Position numbers and translations under genes: made by a program. The notes below the pieces were generated by a model, which worked only from the letters and a program-made list of their open reading frames with translations, was not told the origin of the DNA and searched no databases. Shown here piece by piece: positions 1-5,209 of a stretch of DNA of 5,439 nt; within the stretch, counting starts at the first letter, position 1, and each line of letters opens with the position of its first letter. The DNA lies in contig DAOWDR010000326.1 in assembly GCA_030638935.1 (NCBI GenBank), positions 1 to 5,439 on the forward strand, in the 5' to 3' direction. This stretch comes from Desulfobacteraceae bacterium (GTDB lineage Bacteria > Desulfobacterota > Desulfobacteria > Desulfobacterales > Desulfobacteraceae).

Positions 1-214
1 ACTGCTCTAACTCTGTAACCAAGAAGCAAGGCTGTGACACCGCCGTAAAAGTTTTCAACAATGGCCTCAGTCGCCAGTGAGTTCCCGATTCGGCTTGGAG
101 GCATCTGTGCGAAGTCCCATGACGATTGGCAAGACGTTGAATGGCAAATTCAGCAGCTCCAAAAACCAAGAAAACACAGAACAAAATTAGTCCAACTTTG
201 ATTCTTAGTGACAT
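1..214 (-). CDS. Possible N-terminal part of a membrane-anchored protein, open at the left edge
   Basis: An open frame starts at ATG 214-212 and runs to base 1 without a stop (71 codons). A plausible Shine-Dalgarno (AAGGA) lies about 8 nt upstream on the minus strand, and a TATTAT-like -10 lies further up. The product begins MSLRIKVGLILFCVFLVFGA, a short basic N-terminus followed by one hydrophobic segment (about residues 6-24) and then EFAIQRL. This resembles the N-terminal anchor of sensor proteins such as CHASE4-type histidine kinases or GGDEF proteins; that is an inference from style only. After about residue 28 (near base 130) the sequence turns Arg/His/Cys/Trp-rich and stops looking like a periplasmic sensor domain, so the gene may be interrupted by an inserted element or frameshifted. 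The rest lies outside the window. Confidence is low. Confidence 0.3.
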   Translation of the reverse strand, partial: MSLRIKVGLILFCVFLVFGAAEFAIQRLANRHGTSHRCLQAESGTHWRLRPLLKTFTAVSQPCFLVTELEQ

Positions 215-368
215 GGGCATTCCTTATTATCTGCTTTTTCCCATAATAGTATTCTGGAAAATTATTCAACCTTTCTGTTTAACTGCAGCTCCTCTGTCTC
301 AACAAAGATAATTCCACATTATATATTAAGGCCAATTCCAAATCAATGGAATATCCAGGGCAAATCTC

Positions 369-407
369 TTGACAATATTTTGGTGTTTTGGTACCAAGGT
401 ATATAAA
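369..407 (+). promoter_or_regulatory. Candidate promoter/operator region of the MFS exporter gene
   Basis: A perfect TTGACA lies at 369-374 and a TATAAA at 402-407, but they are 27 bp apart, too far for one standard sigma-70 promoter. A weaker -35 (TTGGTG, 380-385) would give a 16-bp spacer to the same -10. Between them is a perfect 10-bp palindrome, TTGGTACCAA (388-397), overlapping a direct repeat TTTTGGT at 378-384 and 386-392. This is a reasonable place for a repressor or activator site. The elements are visible; their function is inferred. Confidence 0.35.
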
Positions 408-427
408 TTAAATCTAAAGGGACTGCC

Positions 428-1717
428 ATGAAAATTATTAACAAAGATTTTACCCTGCTGCTGGCTGGGCAGCTGGTTTCCCAGGTGGGGGATAAATTCC
501 ATATGATTGCCCTTTCCTTCTGGGTGCTTAAAACCACTGGATCATCGGGGAAAATGGGGATGGTGCTGGCCGCTTCCCTGGTCCCTTCCCTGATCCTTGG
601 ATTCTTTTCCGGCACTTTTATTGACAGATATTCCCGGAAAAGCATTATTGTGGGCACCGATCTGCTGCGGGGGCTTGTTCTTCTTTGTTTCGCCCTTTTG
701 TTTATTGCCGGAAGGATGGATTTTTACCTGATCCTGATTCTCCAGGTGATCCTGTCAGTGAATGCTGCTTTTTTTGATCCGGCCATCCCTTCGGTTATCC
801 CCCAGATTGTGGATAAAGATCAATTGGCACAGGCCAATGGTCTTCATCAGTTTGTGAACGGGTTTGCCCTGGTGGGAGGAGCCATGCTGGGGGGGATGGT
901 TGTTGCGGGCTTCGGCTATGTGTGGGTGTTTCTTCTGAATGCCGTATCTTTTCTCCTGTCTGCCCTGTTTGAATCTTTCATCGCAATTCCCCCTATCACG
1001 GTGGAAAAGAAAAATTCCTATGGATTTGACATGAAACAAGGCTATCAATATTTTTTTAAAAACCAAGATCTTATGATCCTTTTGTTCATGGTTATGGTCA
1101 TTCATTTTTTTGTGGGTTCCATTGAGGTGTTCATGCCCGTGATTGCAGACAGTATTTCAAAGGATGGCCCAAAGACCCTGGGTTTTTTCCATGCAGCCTT
1201 TGGCGGCGGCACCATTGTCATGGCGCTCGCCATTGGCCTGTGTGGCGGTATGGTTGGCGGCCTGGGAATCATGAGCAAAGAGAAGCTTGCCTTATTTGCC
1301 GGTACTTTTTTTATCGGGGGCGTGTTTGTGGTATCTTCCTTTATCCAGGGCAGTTCGATAGCCATGATATGTGGCTTTCTTTTCTGTCTGTTTTTGATGG
1401 GATGCGCCCTTATCCTGGCAAGTGTCGCTTTTAAAACCCTTCTTCAGAAAAATATGGATAACCGATACTCAGGCCGTGTCTTTGCCCTGGCAGGTTCCCT
1501 GGGTAACGCCTCCATCCCCGGTGCCATGATTCTCTATGGGTTTTTGCTGGACCAATTTGATTTCCATGGTTTGCTATTGTTTACAGGTCTGCTATTAATG
1601 CTTACGAGCCTTATATCATTTATCTTGTACAAGGAGAAAAGAGATGACCCGAAAAAGCACGGCACCTGCATCTGCTTCCCGGAAAATCCAGCGGGTACAA
1701 ACAGGGGTCCGCATTGA
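428..1717 (+). CDS. MFS exporter of the DHA3 / MFS_3 (EntS- and MefA-like) type
   Basis: A 429-residue polytopic inner-membrane protein with about 12 hydrophobic segments, the usual size of a drug:H+ antiporter of the Major Facilitator Superfamily. Residues 10-25 (LLAGQLVSQVGDKF) and the loop 2-3 motif A (G62-TFIDRYSR-K71) are typical of the family. F117-D118-P119, the following IP.IV...L.QAN segment (about 121-137) and NRYSGRVFAL (345-354) point to the DHA3/MFS_3 branch, which exports siderophores, macrolides and other small molecules. The substrate cannot be told from sequence. The ATG is supported by AAAGGGA at 416-422. The transmembrane core ends near residue 401; the last 25 or so residues are hydrophilic and are read through the start of the next gene in another frame. 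It is probably co-transcribed with that gene. Confidence 0.9.
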   Translation: MKIINKDFTLLLAGQLVSQVGDKFHMIALSFWVLKTTGSSGKMGMVLAASLVPSLILGFFSGTFIDRYSRKSIIVGTDLLRGLVLLCFALLFIAGRMDFYLILILQVILSVNAAFFDPAIPSVIPQIVDKDQLAQANGLHQFVNGFALVGGAMLGGMVVAGFGYVWVFLLNAVSFLLSALFESFIAIPPITVEKKNSYGFDMKQGYQYFFKNQDLMILLFMVMVIHFFVGSIEVFMPVIADSISKDGPKTLGFFHAAFGGGTIVMALAIGLCGGMVGGLGIMSKEKLALFAGTFFIGGVFVVSSFIQGSSIAMICGFLFCLFLMGCALILASVAFKTLLQKNMDNRYSGRVFALAGSLGNASIPGAMILYGFLLDQFDFHGLLLFTGLLLMLTSLISFILYKEKRDDPKKHGTCICFPENPAGTNRGPH

Positions 1718-1919
1718 AAAACGCCTGCTCAAAGTTCTGAAAGGGCTGGCCGAATATCATGATATGACCCTGGGGGACTTAATCGAAGGAATTGTTCTCC
1801 ATTCCTTTGAGGGCAAAACCCCCTTTAGCGGGGAGAATTTAAAGAGAATTACAGATTTGAAAAAAATCTATGGTCTGGACCTGACCAGTCAGGACAGCCA
1901 CAAACTTGTGGAGTCCTGA
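1644..1919 (+). CDS. Small ribbon-helix-helix-like protein, translationally coupled to the MFS gene
   Basis: A 91-residue protein. A basic, Ser/Ala-rich N-terminus (1-18) is followed by VQTGVRIEKRLLKVLKGLAE (18-37) and MTLGDLIEGIVLHSFEGK (41-58). This order, a short beta strand, a helix, a turn and a second helix, is that of a CopG/Arc-type ribbon-helix-helix fold, so a DNA-binding role is plausible. The C-terminus (66-91) holds a LKRITDLKKIYGLD segment whose role I cannot name. The start is well supported by AAGGAG at 1631-1636, 7 nt before ATG. It overlaps the exporter gene by 74 bases in a different frame, suggesting coupled translation and perhaps local control of the exporter, possibly through the palindrome at 388-397. 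The regulatory role is inferred and no specific family name is claimed. Confidence 0.75.
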   Translation: MTRKSTAPASASRKIQRVQTGVRIEKRLLKVLKGLAEYHDMTLGDLIEGIVLHSFEGKTPFSGENLKRITDLKKIYGLDLTSQDSHKLVES

Positions 1920-1924
1920 CCAGA

Positions 1925-1943
1925 TTCGCCTGAATAAGGCGGG
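1925..1943. terminator. Weak hairpin between convergent genes
   Basis: On the plus strand TTCGCCT (1925-1931) pairs with AGGCGGG (1937-1943) around a GAATA loop, with two G-U pairs at the base. It lies in the 28-base gap between the RHH-like gene and the convergent permease gene. No strong U-run follows on either strand, so it would be a weak or Rho-assisted terminator at best. Confidence 0.3.
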
Positions 1944-1947
1944 CCGT

Positions 1948-3018
1948 TTAATGGGAATGGGAGTGTTTTGGATTCTGCTTTAAATTAATTAAAAAATTAT
2001 AAATGATCAGAGCCGTAAGAATCAGGGCAGCAATCATCTGAATCTGATGGGGAATCATCTCCGATGCCTGCCCGACAACCGCCTGTGCCTCTATCCCGAG
2101 AAATCCGTAAACCCAGTCAACAAAGAATCCCATTGAGAGCGAACAAATTGCAATCATTGACAAATAAATCATAAGCGCCCGGGTGTTGAAAATATTTTTG
2201 ACTATGTTGATGGTGGCTGCATTTGTGGCAGGTCCTGCCAGTAAAAATACCAGGGCAGCCCCGGGGTTCAGGCCTTTAAGGATCAGGGCGGCGGCAATGG
2301 GGGTGGAGGATGTGGCGCAGACATACATGGGGATGCCGGCTGCCAGCATTGCAAGCATGGACAAAAATTGATGGTCATTGGCCCAGACCGTCAGGTCATC
2401 GGGAAAAAAGAAGGTAATGATCCCTGCGATAAAAACACCGATGATAAAGGGTTTGGCAATGTCTGTGACCAATTCGCCATATGCATATTTTAACCCTGCA
2501 ATCAGTCGTTGGACCAGGGGCGCATTTTCAGAAACACCTGCACCGCAGGTGGAAGAGCAGCCTCAGCCACCGGTTTCTTTTATGGGAAGAGATGGGGCAG
2601 GTTCATTGTTGCCCCAATAATTTTGGGCAATACCCGTGCATACAGCGGTGAAAAAACCTGCCACCGGCCGGATAACGGTCATGACCGGATCCAGCATTGC
2701 ATAGGAGATGGCAATGGAGTCCACCCCTGATTCGGGGGTGGCAATCATAAAAGAAAGAGCTGCCCCGTCGTTGGCCCCCTGTTTTTTTAGCCCGGTTGCA
2801 ACGGGAACAACTCCACAGGAGCACAGGGGAATGGGTATCCCGAAAAGTGCAGATAAAAATACCGGTTTGATTTTACCGGTTCCCAAATATTTTTTGATTT
2901 TGTCAGCCTTGAAAAATACATAGAGAATACCTGCCACCAAAAAACCGAAAAGCATGTAGACAGCAACGTCCAGGTAAATATTCCAGGATTCTTTCAAGAT
3001 TTCATATACAATATTCAT
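1948..3018 (-). CDS. SO_0444/DUF318-type metal efflux permease, probable selenoprotein (Sec152, UGA at 2565-2563)
   Basis: Read with the in-frame UGA as selenocysteine, this is one 356-residue protein of about 8-9 membrane segments, belonging to the permease superfamily (PF03773-like) that includes SO_0444 Cu/Zn efflux proteins and ArsP. Visible marks are P64-L-C66-S-C68-G in the first half with TPESGVDS (94-101), the matching YVCATSSTP around C234 in the second half followed by LLAGPATNA, and a His-rich tail (H352, H354, H356). Between the halves lies a loop with U152-G-C154-S-S-T-C158, where Sec would act with Cys as a soft-metal ligand or redox centre. The frame is open on both sides of the UGA and family-like sequence continues across it; the next possible start (TTG 2472) has no good ribosome site. 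The ATG at 3018 follows AAGGAT, 40 bases after the ArsR-type gene, so both are probably one operon. The alternative is a point mutation of a Cys codon (TGC/TGT to TGA), giving a pseudogene. Confidence 0.8.
2535..2562 (-). promoter_or_regulatory. Candidate bacterial SECIS element downstream of the permease UGA
   Basis: Immediately 3' of the UGA the transcript reads 18 nt (2562-2545) and then forms the loop GGU (2544-2542). The stem is CACCTGC (2551-2545) paired with GCAGGTG (2541-2535), a perfect 7 bp. A further UUC/GAA pairing (2554-2552 with 2529-2527) is possible across a 5-nt bulge. As I recall the bacterial SECIS model (bSECISearch), the apical loop lies about 16-37 nt after the UGA, is at least 3 nt long and has a G among its first two bases; this hairpin meets all three. 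It would recruit SelB with Sec-tRNA. The hairpin is seen; its function is inferred. Confidence 0.7.
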
Positions 3019-3058
3019 TGGATATCCTTAAATTCAGTGTTTTTAATATTTTATGGGT

Positions 3059-3403
3059 TCAATGTTTTACGTGGTCAAGACTATAATTGATCAGGGAGAT
3101 CACATGGTCATCATCAAGGGAATAATAGACAACCTTTCCTTCTCTCCTGTTTTTAACAATTTTCAAAGTTCTTAAAACTCTAAGCTGGTGGGATATGGCT
3201 GATTCGGTCTGGTTACAGATCACGGCGATGTCACACACGCAATGTTCCCGTTTTAACAGGGCCAGTACAATTTTAAGCCGGGACGGGTCACTGAGTGCTT
3301 TAAATATTTCTGCCATTCCCGAAATATTTTTTTGGTCAGGAAGGGTTTTTATGGTTTTGTTCACGTTGACTTCATTTATACATCTATCCGTACATACATT
3401 CAT
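3059..3403 (-). CDS. ArsR/SmtB-family metal-responsive repressor with CadC-like and CzrA-like metal sites
   Basis: A 114-residue winged-helix repressor of the usual family size. The core runs from FKALSDPSRLKIVLALL (34-50) through the recognition region QTESAISHQLRVLRTLKIV (65-83) to the wing RREGKVVYYSL (86-96). Two sets of ligands are visible. C4, C8, C55 and C57 have exactly the spacing of the Cd/Pb-sensing Cys site of CadC (C7, C11, C58, C60). D98, H100, H111 and H114 have exactly the spacing of the alpha-5 Zn site of CzrA (D84, H86, H97, H100). Zn, Cd or Pb are therefore the likely inducers. The ATG at 3403 follows AGAGGTGA. It is the first gene of the operon with the permease and sits just below its probable own operator, implying autorepression. 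Family assignment is firm; the metal is inferred. Confidence 0.93.
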   Translation of the reverse strand: MNVCTDRCINEVNVNKTIKTLPDQKNISGMAEIFKALSDPSRLKIVLALLKREHCVCDIAVICNQTESAISHQLRVLRTLKIVKNRREGKVVYYSLDDDHVISLINYSLDHVKH

Positions 3404-3415
3404 TTATCACCTCTT

Positions 3416-3437
3416 CATTTGAGCAATTGTTCATATG
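3416..3437 (-). promoter_or_regulatory. Probable ArsR/SmtB-type operator (imperfect 11+11 palindrome)
   Basis: On the minus strand the left half-site is CATATGAACAA; the right half, read on the opposite strand, is CATTTGAGCAA. They match at 9 of 11 positions. The TGAACA core is the one known for SmtB, ZiaR and CadC-class operators. The site overlaps the -10 element and ends 13 bases before the repressor start codon, as expected for autorepression released by metal. Confidence 0.75.
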
Positions 3438-3463
3438 TTAAGCCAAAATATCCCCCATGTCAA
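3435..3463 (-). promoter_or_regulatory. Sigma-70-type promoter of the arsR-permease operon
   Basis: On the minus strand a perfect -35 TTGACA (3463-3458) is followed by a 17-bp spacer and a -10 TAACAT (3440-3435, 4 of 6 consensus bases). Transcription would begin near 3428, within the operator. The -35 overlaps the stem of the upstream terminator hairpin. Confidence 0.75.
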
Positions 3464-3482
3464 GAAAAATAATGGGGGATGT
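3448..3482 (-). terminator. Hairpin terminator of the oxidoreductase gene
   Basis: ATCCCCCAT and ATGGGGGAT form a perfect 9-bp inverted repeat (3480-3472 with 3458-3450 on the minus strand), extendable to 11 bp with one G-U pair, around a 13-nt AT-rich loop. It starts about 28 bases after the oxidoreductase stop codon and is followed by a U-rich ATATTTT stretch. It would separate the oxidoreductase transcript from the metal-response operon. Part of the stem is shared with the -35 box of the next promoter. Confidence 0.6.
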
Positions 3483-3509
3483 GTGCATAGGGTATTAAAG
3501 TAAAGGGTG

Positions 3510-4610
3510 TTATTCCGGTCCCATGTTTTCCATAACCATGCTGGCATCCAGGACCGCCGTGTATATAAGGTTGGAATGTTTTTTTTCCTTGATGATACCG
3601 TCGGAGCCAATTTCCATGTAGGAGGGGCTGATGGCGCCGCCAATGGCGTATATGCCCTTCATGTTTGTTTCAAGGTGGTCGGAAAGCATTAGCAGGCGTT
3701 CGCCCTCCTTGGCAATCTTGCAGATGTTGCCTGTGCAGGTGATTTGCTGGAGTTGCAGGCTGTCAAAAATAGCAGAGGGTCCATGGGTGCCGATACAGGC
3801 AATGACATTTTTCATGGGAAAACTCATGCCCTGGTAAATATACAGGTCGTTGTCCATGGCAACATTGGATGCCTGGTGGATATAGAGCCGGTCAATCCCG
3901 TCTGCATCCACTTCCCCAATCTTGGGGACTGCCCTCTGGAGAATTTTGATCTGGCCACCCAGGAGCATCTCTTCTCCAAGATCCCGGGCCGTGTCTTTGT
4001 TGATTTCAAATTTTTCCTTGATGTGGGCCCAATAGACCGAGGTGGCATCATTGGCTTCCCGTTTTATTCTGGAAAGGGATGCAACCACATCGGCTGCGGC
4101 ATTTCCCCCGCCGATTACCAGAACATTGATCCCGATATAGTCTTCTCCGTTTTCGATATTTCTGGCCACGGTCTTGGCTTCACCGTATATGCCGAGGTCA
4201 TTGGGGATATTGCTGCCAAAGGCCAGAATGATATTGGAGGTTAGATAAGAACCCTGGTTTGTTTTCACCATATAATCGGGATAGGTTCCTTCAATGGCCT
4301 TGAACTCTTCATCGAAACTGATCTTAAGATCAAGGGCCTCTTTCACGGCCCTTGCCTGGTCAATATAGGCTTCCACGGGAATCCGTTCGTCGGGCGGGCG
4401 GACCTCATCCACTGGAAAAGGTTGGGTATATCTTTTGGGAATGGTGGGATAGACTTTTTTCCCCTTTGGATAGGTATCAATAATTCCCTGCATGGGGTTT
4501 TTGCCTTTTTCCAGGATGACATAGGACAGGTTCTTTTGTTTTGCCAATATCCCGGTAGCCATCCCGCCGGGGCCTGATCCGACAATGACCATGTCCAATT
4601 TTGCAGGCAT
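3510..4610 (-). CDS. FAD/NAD(P)-dependent oxidoreductase, thioredoxin-reductase-like (YpdA-type) without a CxxC pair
   Basis: A 366-residue soluble flavoprotein with two Rossmann motifs: an FAD site MVIVGSGPGGMATG (7-20) with acidic E34 ending the second strand, and an NAD(P) site NVLVIGGGNAAADVVASLSR (162-181). The C-terminal YAIGGAISPSYMEIGSDGII (321-340) occupies the place of the usual G-D FAD-contact segment. The only cysteines are C272, C292 and C297, and there is no redox-active CxxC as in thioredoxin reductase. In this it resembles YpdA-like bacillithiol-disulfide reductases and other putative flavoprotein reductases; the electron acceptor is unknown. The ATG follows a very strong AAGGAGGAG (4623-4615). 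It lies on the same strand as the metal-response operon but is separated from it by a terminator and a new promoter. A role in reducing thiols or selenols of the neighbours is only a guess from position. Confidence 0.85.
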   Translation of the reverse strand: MPAKLDMVIVGSGPGGMATGILAKQKNLSYVILEKGKNPMQGIIDTYPKGKKVYPTIPKRYTQPFPVDEVRPPDERIPVEAYIDQARAVKEALDLKISFDEEFKAIEGTYPDYMVKTNQGSYLTSNIILAFGSNIPNDLGIYGEAKTVARNIENGEDYIGINVLVIGGGNAAADVVASLSRIKREANDATSVYWAHIKEKFEINKDTARDLGEEMLLGGQIKILQRAVPKIGEVDADGIDRLYIHQASNVAMDNDLYIYQGMSFPMKNVIACIGTHGPSAIFDSLQLQQITCTGNICKIAKEGERLLMLSDHLETNMKGIYAIGGAISPSYMEIGSDGIIKEKKHSNLIYTAVLDASMVMENMGPE

Positions 4611-4877
4611 GGGTCTCCTCCTTAAATTGTGAATGCAAATTTCAATTCAAAAAATGATCAAGCTTCAATTTACCACAGGGATAAGGAGGTTGTCCATTTA
4701 AAAAATCTGTATTTAAACAACTGGTAAAATCAGGTGATTTGTGGCAGTTAGTTAATGGAATGGCCTTGTAAACCAAGATAAAAGGAGTAGTCTATTCAGC
4801 CAAATCCTCCGATGTGTCCATGGTCATGGTGGGTGGTGTTTTGCGGGTAAGGGAGGGAAAATTGGTATGAAAGAGAT

Positions 4878-4913
4878 GCCGCCTGGCTGCCAGGGTCGGG
4901 ACAGACAGGCGGC
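4878..4913. repeat. GC-rich inverted repeat / possible RNA hairpin
   Basis: GCCGCCTG (4878-4885) and CAGGCGGC (4906-4913) form a perfect 8-bp inverted repeat around 20 nt. A competing inner hairpin, CCTGG-CTG-CCAGG (4882-4894), shares bases with the left arm. It stands in the GC-rich island of the intergenic region. I recognise no known riboswitch or RNA family in it. Confidence 0.4.
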
Positions 4914-5010
4914 CGGATAATGTTTGCCAAGGAGATGGGGGGTTGCTTTTAGGAAAACAACTTCCTTCATTATCCACACTTGGTAATCTTAAATTTATTT
5001 TTATAGTTAA

Positions 5011-5086
5011 AGTTAGTATTTGTCAATATAATTTTATTTATTCGCATGAAATAAATCATACTAACTAAAAACAACTAAAAATAACT
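5011..5086. repeat. AT-rich nested inverted repeats and 10-bp phased A-tracts
   Basis: AGTTAGTAT (5011-5019) and ATACTAACT (5058-5066) form a perfect 9-bp inverted repeat, and ATTTATT (5036-5042) with AATAAAT (5050-5056) nests inside it. From 5063 the unit AACTAAAAA recurs at 5063-5071 and 5073-5081, followed by AACTTTT, a 10-bp period in phase with the DNA helix. Such a layout favours intrinsic bending or a cruciform and lies 60-80 bases upstream of the promoter for the gene at 5210. Confidence 0.45.
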
Positions 5087-5140
5087 TTTATTGAGTTTGA
5101 ACCCTGGCGTGTACACCCTAACCTGGGAATAAATTTTGTG

Positions 5141-5169
5141 TTGTCACACAGAGGATTCCAGTATATAAA
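5141..5169 (+). promoter_or_regulatory. Sigma-70-type promoter of the thymidylate synthase-like gene
   Basis: TTGTCA (5141-5146) and TATAAA (5164-5169), each 5 of 6 consensus bases, are separated by the ideal 17 bp. The leader would be about 35 nt. A TGTG-N4-CACA inverted repeat (5137-5148) overlaps the -35 and a GTGTACAC palindrome lies at 5109-5116; either could be a regulator site. Confidence 0.65.
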
Positions 5170-5209
5170 CCAGATCAGAAAGATGTGAACCGTTTTAAAG
5201 GAGTAGTCC

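Larger units (their letters stand above)
4611..5209. other. Long divergent intergenic region, no convincing gene
   Basis: About 600 bases separate the minus-strand oxidoreductase from the plus-strand gene at 5210. The part near the oxidoreductase (4625-4760) is AT-rich and holds an orphan plus-strand AAGGAGGT (4683-4690) with no start codon at a usable distance. The middle (4800-4930) is GC-richer and contains a hairpin. The right part (4981-5100) is very AT-rich with inverted and phased repeats. A 61-codon minus-strand frame (4977-4792, GTG start) has no ribosome site and no recognisable motif. A small RNA or decayed gene is possible but not shown. Confidence 0.5.

Noticed and set aside
61..201. 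46-codon plus-strand frame starting at ATG 61
   Set aside because: No ribosome site before it and no recognisable motif; the opposite-strand frame with membrane anchor is more gene-like.
755..1365. Minus-strand frames of 116 and 87 codons
   Set aside because: They are shadows opposite the MFS exporter, His/Lys/Pro-rich as expected for the complement of membrane-protein codons.
1948..2472. A separate permease gene starting at TTG 2472
   Set aside because: It is in frame with the upstream ORF, lacks a convincing ribosome site, and would begin directly at a membrane segment in the middle of the permease fold. One protein read through UGA explains it better.
2563..2565. Frameshift as the cause of the split permease
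   Set aside because: Both halves are in the same frame and the frame is open across the gap, so only the single UGA separates them. A point nonsense mutation remains the only serious alternative to Sec.
3059..3061. TGA stop of the ArsR-type gene as a second selenocysteine codon
   Set aside because: The protein ends right after the alpha-5 site H-x-x-H, the normal end of the family, and the sequence after TGA shows no homologous extension or good hairpin.
3744..4244. 166-codon plus-strand frame
   Set aside because: It lies wholly antisense to the well-supported oxidoreductase and shows no motif of its own.
4792..4977. 61-codon minus-strand frame
   Set aside because: It starts at GTG without a ribosome site, is Pro/Thr-rich without a recognisable domain, and spans the hairpin island. 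Not enough to call a gene.
5091..5120. Sequence TTTGAACCCTGG resembling a tRNA T-arm
   Set aside because: No acceptor, D or anticodon arms could be found around it.
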